A stretch of DNA of 64,000 nt, from contig NZ_VMSE01000001.1 of the NCBI RefSeq assembly GCF_009858335.1, positions 1,860,001-1,924,000 of the forward strand, written 5' to 3'. Positions 57,231-64,000 of this stretch are shown in pieces. This stretch comes from Methylovorus glucosotrophus. GTDB taxonomy: Bacteria; Pseudomonadota; Gammaproteobacteria; Burkholderiales; Methylophilaceae. The notes below the pieces were generated by a model, which was not told the origin of the DNA, made no database searches, and saw only the letters and a list, made by a program, of their open reading frames with translations. The translations under genes and the position numbers were made by a program. Position 1 is the first letter of the stretch; the number at the start of each line of letters is the position of its first letter.

Positions 57231-57590
57231 TTATTTTTTGACCGGCGCAGGGACGCTGCAGCCACTGTAGGTATTTTCCGGTGTAACCACCAAGGTAGCC
57301 TCTTGCCCCAGGATCGTCAGCGTCGATACCCCGTTGCTGAAAGAAGTGCCGGATTTAGCCAGGGCGAACTCGCGCTCAGGCAGGATCACCCAGGCAGTGG
57401 CGCCGTTATCCAGCATGCGTACATAGAACTTCCTGTTTTTTTCGCAGACATAGGCGGTTGAGTTAGCCGGTGCCCCTGGCACAGACGCGACCTCATCCCC
57501 GCCAAACGGCCAGACTTTCACGCTGCTGCAGGCGCTCAGCATCATGACCACAGAACCAGCTGCCAACCATCGGTAATTCAGATTATTCAT
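57231..57590 (-). CDS. MliC-like lipoprotein (lysozyme-inhibitor family)
   Basis: 119 aa with lipobox LSAC at about residue 21. The mature part has YVCEKNRKFYVRML and ATLVVTPENTYSGCS, an 80-residue beta barrel like MliC/C-type lysozyme inhibitors. Two Cys could form the family's disulfide. The gap 57591-57879 up to the divergent transglycosylase has no clear gene. Confidence 0.7.
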   Translation of the reverse strand: MNNLNYRWLAAGSVVMMLSACSSVKVWPFGGDEVASVPGAPANSTAYVCEKNRKFYVRMLDNGATAWVILPEREFALAKSGTSFSNGVSTLTILGQEATLVVTPENTYSGCSVPAPVKK

Positions 57591-57879
57591 AACCCCACCA
57601 CTACCTTAAAACCAAAGTGTGCCATATTGCCAGTTGCACTCCGGGCTTACAAGCCGGGCACACGAAACGGGAAGATTTGGGGGAGCAAACGAGATTGCGG
57701 CCAGCAACAAACAGTCTGCCGGCCGCCGCTTTTGTGAGAAAGCTGATTCATCATAGGGGCCAAGCGCCAGCTCAACAATGAGCGGTGACAAGAATGGTCC
57801 AGTGGCGGGCAGCCATATTCATTGTAATCCCTCGCTGTGCTGTCATGCCCTGTTCATATCCGTTGGATATGCTTGCGCC

Positions 57880-58503
57880 ATGCGGCATTCACTCACCCTC
57901 CTCTTTTTGCTTTTGCTGATGGCGCCATGGCGGGCTGATGCCGATATCTACATGCTGAAAAATGACGCCGACGAGATCGTGCTCAGCAATTTACAGCCAC
58001 CCGAAAACGCGACCGGTTATAAAGTGCTGGTCAGCGAAGATGCATCGCAGCATCCAGCATCGCATGCCAGCCGCCCTTCCCCGCTTTCAAAGACCAGCTT
58101 GCCCTATGCCGCCAGCGTGCAGCAGGCGGCCAGACTCACCGCGATCGAGCCCGCCTTATTGCACGCCATCATGCATGTGGAATCCGGGGGCAATCGGCAG
58201 GCGCTGTCGCCCCGTGGCGCCGCCGGCTTGATGCAGTTGATGCCCGCCACCGCCAGACGCTATGGTGTGCGGGATCCACTGGATGCCAGGCAGAATCTGC
58301 TGGCCGCTGCCCAATATCTGCAGTCGCTCAAACAACAGTTTCATGGCGATATGTCGCTTATGCTCGCCGCCTACAATGCCGGGCCGCAGGCCGTAATACG
58401 GCATGGCTACCAGGTGCCACCCTATGCGGAAACCCAGCGCTACGTGCCCCACGTGCTGCAGCATTATCGCCAGTTGCAGCAGCGCATTTCCGGCATGCCC
58501 TAG
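57880..58503 (+). CDS. Lytic transglycosylase (SLT domain) with DUF4124-like N-terminus
   Basis: 207 aa from ATG 57880 (signal peptide MRHSLTLLFLLLLMAPWRADA). A DUF4124-like part (DIYMLKNDADEIVLSNLQPP) precedes an SLT domain at about 80-205: HAIMHVESGGNRQALSPRG with catalytic Glu, AAGLMQLMPATA and LMLAAYNAGPQAV. It cuts peptidoglycan in the periplasm, perhaps to let the neighbouring secretion or pilus machine through. Confidence 0.85.
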   Translation: MRHSLTLLFLLLLMAPWRADADIYMLKNDADEIVLSNLQPPENATGYKVLVSEDASQHPASHASRPSPLSKTSLPYAASVQQAARLTAIEPALLHAIMHVESGGNRQALSPRGAAGLMQLMPATARRYGVRDPLDARQNLLAAAQYLQSLKQQFHGDMSLMLAAYNAGPQAVIRHGYQVPPYAETQRYVPHVLQHYRQLQQRISGMP

Positions 58504-58505
58504 CT

Positions 58506-59042
58506 TTAGGGTTGCGTGGCGCCCGCACCTGGCGTGGCGGCCTCCTCCGGCTCCAGCAGTTGCTGCCCGAATACCCACTGGCTATAGCGGCTCGCGCCTT
58601 TAAACCCGCGGTCATCCGAGGCAAAGCCCGCCTGTTTGATGGGCTTTTCCGTCGAAAGACTGTAAATGCCGATTATGCGTCCGCGCTGCCTGATCAGGCC
58701 CCACTCGGCGCTGCCGGTGATCGGGTCATCGTATCGTTTGCGAAGGTGCCGCTTGATGTTGGGGTAGCGTTTATCCAGCAACAGGTCATCCAGGCTGGCC
58801 GGATACATATTGACACCCGAGGGATTCGCCGCCTGATAACTGGCAATCGCCGCCCGGTACTGATGCCCCACAAACAAGAGCTGCTTTTCCTTTTCGGCAC
58901 GCAGCTGGTGATGCCAGCGCATGCCCACCGCAGCAAGTCCAACACCGGCAATGGCGATCATCAGCAACAGCCCGATATAGCTGAATCCGCGCTGTTCGCC
59001 GCGGCGATATTCGCTGGCCGTAGCTGCCCTACCATTCGGCAT
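58506..59042 (-). CDS. Pseudopilin (GspG/PulG-like) 3
   Basis: 178 aa from ATG 59042. A prepilin-type leader ends RGEQRG|FSYIGLLLMIAIAGVGLAAV, where Glu+5 is replaced by Gly, so this subunit lacks the usual acidic residue. The pilin-like domain has YPASLDDLLLD and RKRYDDPITGSAEWG. It would be cleaved by the prepilin peptidase. Confidence 0.75.
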   Translation of the reverse strand: MPNGRAATASEYRRGEQRGFSYIGLLLMIAIAGVGLAAVGMRWHHQLRAEKEKQLLFVGHQYRAAIASYQAANPSGVNMYPASLDDLLLDKRYPNIKRHLRKRYDDPITGSAEWGLIRQRGRIIGIYSLSTEKPIKQAGFASDDRGFKGASRYSQWVFGQQLLEPEEAATPGAGATQP

Positions 59043-59463
59043 AGGCCGTTCCATCGCGTCCATTGCCCGGCGCCCCGCTACGGATGTCATACACCGCCCC
59101 CGCACTGCCCGCCTCCACACCATTCACATTCACTTCCGGCGCGATCAGCACCCAGGTCTCGCGTGAACCGGTGATGGGGTCTGGTGGCACGGCGCGCAGA
59201 TAATGCAGACTCACCAGTTCCTCCAGCGATGCCGGATAGCGCTCATGGTCCCCGTAAAACTTGTCGATGGCTTCGCGCATCACATTGAGATCATGCCTTA
59301 GTGTGGATTCACGGGCCTTGTCCACACTATGAAAATAGCGTGGTACCGCCACCGCAATCAGCAAGGCGACGATGGTCATTACGACCATGAGTTCGATCAG
59401 GGTAAAGCCCTTCAAGCGCTTGCGGCTAGGGCCGTTGCTACCAGTCACGGTACCAGCTCCCAT
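59029..59463 (-). CDS. Pseudopilin (GspG-like) 2
   Basis: 144 aa. The leader ends in KRLKG|FTLIELMVVMTIVALLIAVAVP with Glu+5. YPASLEELVSLHYLRAVPPDPITGS is the GspG-type core. A GTG at 59448 (VTGSNGPSRKR) with GGGAG upstream is an equally good start. The gene overlaps its neighbours at both ends. Confidence 0.8.
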   Translation of the reverse strand: MGAGTVTGSNGPSRKRLKGFTLIELMVVMTIVALLIAVAVPRYFHSVDKARESTLRHDLNVMREAIDKFYGDHERYPASLEELVSLHYLRAVPPDPITGSRETWVLIAPEVNVNGVEAGSAGAVYDIRSGAPGNGRDGTAYAEW

Positions 59464-59911
59464 TAATCGCCTGCTCCGGGCTTTTGGAATACACATCGTA
59501 AACATCCACACCTTCGCTGGGCGCATCGGCCTCGCTCTGGTAGCTACGCTGGCCCCAGGTATCAGCCGGGGCCAGCGTCAGATCATGATTGAGAGGATCG
59601 CGTGGAATCTTGCGGATGAAGCGGATGATTTTCCTGTCTGGCCGCGTCTGGTCCTGCACGCCGCGCTCCAGCACATCCAGACTGGGCGGATAGCCGGACT
59701 GGTCCAGCCCGCGCTTGATCTTGCCTTCGTCATAGGCCAGTTTGTAGGCATCCAGCGCCTCGCGAATCTGGCGCAAGCAGGTGCGCAACTCGGCCTCCTT
59801 GTTGCGCTTGAGTGTGAGCTGCAGCACCGGCATCGCCGCCGCAGCGAGGATAGACACGATCACCACCGTGACCACCATCTCGATCAGCGTGAATCCGGCG
59901 CGGGACTTCAT
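59438..59911 (-). CDS. Pseudopilin (GspG-like) 1
   Basis: 157 aa. Very short leader MKSRAG|FTLIEMVVTVVIVSILAAAAMP with Glu+5, then YPPSLDVLERGVQDQTRPDRKIIRF-type core and PRDPLNHDL. It overlaps the secretin stop by 4 bp (ATGA). Three pseudopilins in a row indicate a type II-like pseudopilus. Confidence 0.85.
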   Translation of the reverse strand: MKSRAGFTLIEMVVTVVIVSILAAAAMPVLQLTLKRNKEAELRTCLRQIREALDAYKLAYDEGKIKRGLDQSGYPPSLDVLERGVQDQTRPDRKIIRFIRKIPRDPLNHDLTLAPADTWGQRSYQSEADAPSEGVDVYDVYSKSPEQAINGSWYRDW

Positions 59912-61935
59912 CGCGACAGGTCCACACCTTCCACTGCCGGTTGTGCTGCAGGCGCTGGGACAGCGTTGACGGGCGCCGTGGGCGCCGTCTGGCTGGCATT
60001 GGCTGCTGCAGGAGCAGGCTGGGCAATGGCAGCATCTTCAGAAGAGACACCAGTGGTATCTGCTGCCACGGCTTCAGAAGTAGACTCCTCCGCCGGTCCA
60101 CTGGCAGCCGGGCTGCCACCGCCAGCGGGCGCTGCCAGCTGCGGCTTGTCCGAAATGCCATTCTCGGTACCTGACCAGTATTCGGAAATTTCCGCGTCAG
60201 GCCGCCGGATATTGCCCAGAATGCGTGGCGTAATCGCCAGCACGATTTCGGTCTTGTTCTTGCGGTCTTCCTGATTGGAAAACAGCCGCCCGAGGATGGG
60301 AATATCGCCCAGCGCAGGCAGCTTGCTGGCGTTTTTGCGCTCTTCATCCTGTATCAGCCCGGCCAGTATCTGCATCTCGCCATCCTTCAGCCGCAACAGC
60401 GTGCTGGCATTGCGCGTGCCTATGGTATACACCGTGGCGCCATTGCGCGTGGTGGTGCGGTCGCCCAGCGAGCTCACCTCCAGGCCGATCTTGATATTGA
60501 CGAAATCATCCAGCGTGATGCGCGGCTCCACATCCAGCTTGAGGCCGACATCGATATAGGTCACGTTTTCTGAAATGCCGACATTGGCGGTGGAGGTGGT
60601 GGTGATAATCGGCACCTTGTCGCCCACCAGTATCTTGGCCTTCTCGTTATTGCGCACGCGTATGCGCGGGTTGGAAATAAGATTGACGTCACCTGTGGTT
60701 TTGCGGAAATTGACCGCCGGGTTGGGCGAGACATCAAAGCGGCTGGAATTAAGATTGAGCAAGCCTTCCAGCGTCAGTGGCGAATCCGTTGCCACGGTAG
60801 ACGTGACCGCAATACCCGACCCCGCCGTGGAGGTGGTCACGGGGATGCGGCTATTCACCGAAATCTGGTTGGGGTAGGCAATGCCCAGCTCCTGCAGGCG
60901 GCTGCGGCTGATTTCCAGCACCTCGATTTCCAGCATGACTTCAGGATCAGCCAGGTCATTCGCCGCCACCAGTTTTTCGGCGATATGAATCACCTCCGGC
61001 GTATCGCGCATGACGATCATATTAAGCCGCTCGTCCACCACCACATCCTTGGTCTTGAGCACGGTTTTCAGGGTGGAGGCCACCTGTTTTGCCGAGGCAT
61101 TGGTCAGGTAAAAGCTGCGTATCATCAGCTCCTTGTAGTCTTTTACCTTCTGCGGCGTATTGGGGAAAATAAGCGCGCTGGTTTCGGTGAGAGCTTTCTT
61201 CTGCAGGCCATTGGTCGCCAGCACCATCTCAATGGCATCTTCAATCGAGGCCTTGCGGATATACACCGTGGCCTTGGCATCGGCGCGAATATCCTTGTCC
61301 AGAATGAAGTTGATGCCAGTGGCGCGCGACAGCGCCTCGAATACCATCTTGATATTGGCATCGCGAAACTCCAGGCTCACCGGTTTCTGGAATGGCGGCT
61401 TGAGGCGTGGCGGCTCCGTCTGCGCCACATCGCGGCTAGCGCGTATGCTGGCCTGCAACTGCTGCGCTTCCTTGTTATCCGGGTTTTCCATCAGGATATT
61501 GCGCAATATCGACCAGGCGCCCTCGCTATTCTGGTTGTCCAGCATGGCGCGTGCCTGATCCAGCCGTTTGCTGTGGGCATATTCGCGGGTGATGCTGGCC
61601 TTGCCGGCAATCGCCCGCACATTGTTGGGGGCAAGCGCAATCACGCGGTCATACAGGGCGTTGGCTTCAACAAAATGGCCGGCGTTGCGCTGCTTTTCCG
61701 CCTCGGTCAGCAATTCCTGCACCGCCTGCTCCTGCGTAATCAATATATCTTTGCGTGGCACGGCGGCCTCGGGCTTGGCCTGCAGGTTTTCCTCTGCGCT
61801 GTGTACCCGCGTTTCGGGGGTATCGCCCTTGACCTCGGACTTGGGCCAAGGCGCAAAGGCGCAGGCATTGAGCATGGTCAGCATTAACAGGCTACAGAGT
61901 GTTGAAAGGCGAACAGGTTTCATCGTGGGTTTCAT
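59908..61935 (-). CDS. Secretin (GspD/PulD/MshL family) lipoprotein
   Basis: 675 aa from ATG 61935. A lipobox LNAC suggests outer-membrane anchoring. Residues about 70-170 contain TPR-like repeats (FVEANALYDRVIALAPNN), then secretin N domains (VSLEFRDANIKMVFEALSRATGINFILDKD) and the C-terminal gate with VGDKVPIITTT, VGLKLDVEPRIT and IPILGRLFSNQ (segments). It should form the outer-membrane channel of the neighbouring pseudopilus system. The last 110 residues are Ala/Pro-rich and atypical. Confidence 0.88.
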   Translation of the reverse strand: MKPTMKPVRLSTLCSLLMLTMLNACAFAPWPKSEVKGDTPETRVHSAEENLQAKPEAAVPRKDILITQEQAVQELLTEAEKQRNAGHFVEANALYDRVIALAPNNVRAIAGKASITREYAHSKRLDQARAMLDNQNSEGAWSILRNILMENPDNKEAQQLQASIRASRDVAQTEPPRLKPPFQKPVSLEFRDANIKMVFEALSRATGINFILDKDIRADAKATVYIRKASIEDAIEMVLATNGLQKKALTETSALIFPNTPQKVKDYKELMIRSFYLTNASAKQVASTLKTVLKTKDVVVDERLNMIVMRDTPEVIHIAEKLVAANDLADPEVMLEIEVLEISRSRLQELGIAYPNQISVNSRIPVTTSTAGSGIAVTSTVATDSPLTLEGLLNLNSSRFDVSPNPAVNFRKTTGDVNLISNPRIRVRNNEKAKILVGDKVPIITTTSTANVGISENVTYIDVGLKLDVEPRITLDDFVNIKIGLEVSSLGDRTTTRNGATVYTIGTRNASTLLRLKDGEMQILAGLIQDEERKNASKLPALGDIPILGRLFSNQEDRKNKTEIVLAITPRILGNIRRPDAEISEYWSGTENGISDKPQLAAPAGGGSPAASGPAEESTSEAVAADTTGVSSEDAAIAQPAPAAANASQTAPTAPVNAVPAPAAQPAVEGVDLSR

Positions 61936-61951
61936 AGATGGGATCGCGTGG

Positions 61952-62554
61952 CTAGCGGTCAGTCGGTTGATCGTCAGGCGATGGAGCAAGTGCCACCACC
62001 GGATTGGCTGTCTTGCTAAGCACCACGGTGCTGTTCAGGGGCAGATAGGTCAGGTACAAGGAGCGCTGGTCCACACTATCCAGCCGCCACACTTGCTCTA
62101 TGGTCTGACCGGGGCTGACGCTGAGTACGCGGTTACCGGCGGTCAGAAACACCAGATTGCCGCCGGGCGCATCGTCCATCTGCCCCATGTACTGATAGGG
62201 CAAGGCAGGCGCCACGGGCTTCACGACCTCGGCCAGCGTGGCTGTGTTCTCATGGCTCGCCGCTGGTGCGATATGCCAGGCATGCGCCTGCCATAAATCC
62301 TGGCCCGCCTGCTGCATGGCGTGTGCCTGACGGGCTCGGCTGAGCGCCAGGTCGGGCAGGCCCGAGGTCTGGCTTTCGATGAGATTTGACGCCAGTCGCG
62401 ATGGCGGGGCTGGCGTTAGCCGGGGTCGGGATGCCGCGGTGTGCTGCACCGTCATCTCTTCTTCCTCGTCTTCCGCATCCACCAGATAGATGGCGAGCAG
62501 GGTCAAGGCGAGAGCGCCAGCCAGGGCCCATTGTCTCGGTTGCAGCCGCTTCAT
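61952..62554 (-). CDS. GspC/MshK/PilP-like periplasmic linker protein
   Basis: 200 aa from ATG 62554 overlapping the upstream stop (ATGA). One N-terminal anchor (WALAGALALTLLAIYLV), an acidic stretch and a C-terminal beta domain (LPYQYMGQMDD, VFLTAGNRVLSVSPGQTIEQVWRLDSV in segments) match the periplasmic linker between inner complex and secretin. Confidence 0.7.
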   Translation of the reverse strand: MKRLQPRQWALAGALALTLLAIYLVDAEDEEEEMTVQHTAASRPRLTPAPPSRLASNLIESQTSGLPDLALSRARQAHAMQQAGQDLWQAHAWHIAPAASHENTATLAEVVKPVAPALPYQYMGQMDDAPGGNLVFLTAGNRVLSVSPGQTIEQVWRLDSVDQRSLYLTYLPLNSTVVLSKTANPVVALAPSPDDQPTDR

Positions 62555-63102
62555 GTGCCCTCGCCTCGCAACAGCCACACATAGCTCAGTTTCACCTCGG
62601 CTTCGTCGTCCTGAATGCCATCGCGCTTGATGCTGATGTCGCTGAGCCCCAGCGTGGGAAAGCGCAGCGCCGCCTGGGCAATGAAGGCGCGCAGCGCCCC
62701 ATAGCGCGCCTTGACCGGCAGAGTGATCTCGTAGCGCTGCAAGGCCGTGTTATCGCGCTGATGCGATAACTTGTAATCGCCCATCACCAGGTTCATGCCA
62801 CTTTCCTGCGCGAGCTTATGCAGCGCACGCAGCAGTTCAGACAGGCTGTCCTGCGGTGGGAACTGCGCATAGAACTGTTGCAGTTGCTGGCTTTCGGCCA
62901 ATACGGGCGCTGGCCTGGCCTGGGCTTTGGGTTGCGCCTGCATCCACTCCAGCTGCTCGCGCAGGGTTTGCAGCTTTTGCTGTGCGGGCAGCATTACCAA
63001 CAGGCCAAACAGCATGAGTAATATCATCAGCAGCAGCCCCACCTGCCCGGCTGTTCCCAGCCAGAACCGCAAGGTGTCTATCGTGCGCAGCAACTGCGTC
63101 AT
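62551..63102 (-). CDS. PilO/GspM-like protein
   Basis: 183 aa with one anchor (GLLLMILLMLFGLLVMLP), a coiled coil (QQKLQTLREQLEWMQ) and a ferredoxin-like C-terminus (LPVKARYGALRAFIAQAALRFPTLGLSDISI in segments). It would pair with the upstream PilN-like protein in the inner-membrane platform. Confidence 0.75.
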   Translation of the reverse strand: MTQLLRTIDTLRFWLGTAGQVGLLLMILLMLFGLLVMLPAQQKLQTLREQLEWMQAQPKAQARPAPVLAESQQLQQFYAQFPPQDSLSELLRALHKLAQESGMNLVMGDYKLSHQRDNTALQRYEITLPVKARYGALRAFIAQAALRFPTLGLSDISIKRDGIQDDEAEVKLSYVWLLRGEGT

Positions 63103-63665
63103 GGCGCCACCTGCAAGGTTTCAAGCGGTATTGAAACGGGCATGTCATGCCAGGTCGCGATCAGCACCACGCGCCAGGGCTGCTCGGCCTGCTCCTGCTG
63201 CTTTTCATGCTTGAGCAGAATGACATGGCTGAATTGCGGCGTGGCTTCCAGGCGCTGCATGTAATCGAACACCGCATCGCGACTGTCCGCTTCGGCGGAG
63301 AGCTTGAGTTGGCGTTTGCGCGCATCCGGCTCTATGCCCAGTAGCGCAAAGTCCGGGCTGCTGGCTGCCTCGAGCCCGGCAAACAGGTCGCCCCATGGAA
63401 TCTGCAGAAAATCCGCCAGGCTGCGTGCCTGCTGTATGGCGTGCTGGGTGGCAGGCGAAGATGCCTGGCGCGGCTGACGTGACGGCGCCAGCCCAGCCTG
63501 TTTGCTGGCCTCTGCCAGCGCCGACTGCACGGCTTCTGTCTGATGCTGAATCGCCGCATACCCCTGCCAGCCAATCAGCGCCAGTAGTATGCCCGCCGCG
63601 GCCAGCAGGCGTCCCCAGCCCTTTGGCTGGTTATCGGCAATGAAATCCACCCGCAATGCACGCAT
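63099..63665 (-). CDS. PilN/GspL-C-like protein
   Basis: 188 aa from ATG 63665 with AGGTGG upstream (a GTG three codons earlier is possible). One anchor (LLAAAGILLALIGWQGYAA), a coiled coil and a C-terminal ferredoxin-like fold (LLGIEPDARKRQLKLSAEA, VFDYMQRLEA). Partner of the PilO-like product. Confidence 0.75.
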   Translation of the reverse strand: MRALRVDFIADNQPKGWGRLLAAAGILLALIGWQGYAAIQHQTEAVQSALAEASKQAGLAPSRQPRQASSPATQHAIQQARSLADFLQIPWGDLFAGLEAASSPDFALLGIEPDARKRQLKLSAEADSRDAVFDYMQRLEATPQFSHVILLKHEKQQEQAEQPWRVVLIATWHDMPVSIPLETLQVAP

Positions 63666-63666
63666 G

Positions 63667-64000
63667 CTAGCCACCTACCCATGCCGCAGCAGGCGATGCC
63701 AGCTTGCTCATAGACCGCTCATGGCTGAACACCGGCACAGCCTGCCAGCCCATCTCGGCCAGGCTAGCTTGCAAGGCTGGCCAGGCAGCGGAATGGGCTG
63801 CCGCCAACGCGACATTTACATAGAGCTTGCCTGGCACCAGGGGCGCATCGCCCAGCAACACCATCTCGCGCTGAAGCAACGCTAGCAGCTGCTGCTGTGG
63901 CCAATCCTGCGCATGGCTGGCACATGCACTGAACGCCAGCCAGCCACCATCCCGCATCAGCGCCAGATGGATACGGCCCGCCTCTACCTGCACCAGCCCG
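63667..64000 (-). CDS. PilM/GspL-N-like protein (N-terminus beyond window)
   Basis: At least 111 aa, open to the right edge. The visible C-terminal part (VLLGDAPLVPGKLYVNVALAAAHSAAWPALQ in segments) has no membrane helix. Position before the PilN-like gene suggests the cytoplasmic actin-like platform component, but not enough is visible for a firm call. Confidence 0.5.
   Translation of the reverse strand, partial: GLVQVEAGRIHLALMRDGGWLAFSACASHAQDWPQQQLLALLQREMVLLGDAPLVPGKLYVNVALAAAHSAAWPALQASLAEMGWQAVPVFSHERSMSKLASPAAAWVGG

Overview
The window is about 64 kb of a Gram-negative, probably betaproteobacterial chromosome, interrupted by a 40-kb prophage. The host genes include two TonB-dependent siderophore receptors, a chromate transporter, a PEP-CTERM protein, DUF1840 and DUF2380-type proteins, a BCP peroxiredoxin and a secretin/pseudopilin cluster. 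This mix fits Methylophilaceae or close relatives in Nitrosomonadales. That placement is an inference from gene content; no rRNA is present.

Left host arm (1-16,139). An iron-uptake block lies on the minus strand: two outer-membrane receptors, a PiuC/YbiX-type Fe(II) dioxygenase, and PepSY and cytochrome b561 membrane proteins. Fur-box-like sites precede both receptors. Next come a TTG-started PLDc_N membrane peptide, a TPR protein fused to a 2OG-Fe(II) oxygenase, small conserved proteins, a PEP-CTERM protein, ChrA, a VOC protein and an AT-rich GT-C type membrane glycosyltransferase. An (AGAGGTAG)x8 tandem repeat lies just outside the prophage.

Prophage (16,140-56,204). It is integrated in the 3' end of tRNA-Arg(CCT), and the last 16 nt of the tRNA including CCA are duplicated at both ends. 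It looks like a temperate podovirus: there is no tape-measure or tail-tube gene, but there are adaptor and stabilisation proteins and internal ejection proteins. From the switch near 44.4 kb, the minus strand carries Cro-like and CII-like regulators, replication genes, two orphan DNA methyltransferases, terminase, portal, scaffold, capsid, head-completion proteins, internal virion proteins, fibre, holin-like proteins, endolysin and nested Rz/Rz1 spanins. The plus strand carries an S24-type CI repressor, a small lysogenic cassette, and a PL-driven early operon with Bet and a YqaJ-type exonuclease, ending in an AlpA-like protein that faces the integrase.

Three regulatory patterns stand out. (1) Five late transcription units begin with the same promoter architecture, AAATCGCATGGA followed 16 nt later by a -10-like hexamer. 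(2) Six operators of the form GTTTA-N6-TAAAC mark the CI/Cro region, PL and a separate lysogenic promoter, where the operator sits near -42 as in lambda PRM activation. (3) The terminase P-loop is split between K and S by a 366-aa intein with all the marks of a class 3 (WCT) intein and a LAGLIDADG endonuclease. Two stretches (51.76-51.96 kb and 32.3-32.4 kb) look like structured RNA.

Right host arm (56,189-64,000). tRNA-Arg, a membrane-anchored BCP peroxiredoxin, two lipoproteins, a lytic transglycosylase, and a minus-strand PilM/N/O-like, GspC-like, secretin and triple-pseudopilin cluster that runs off the edge.
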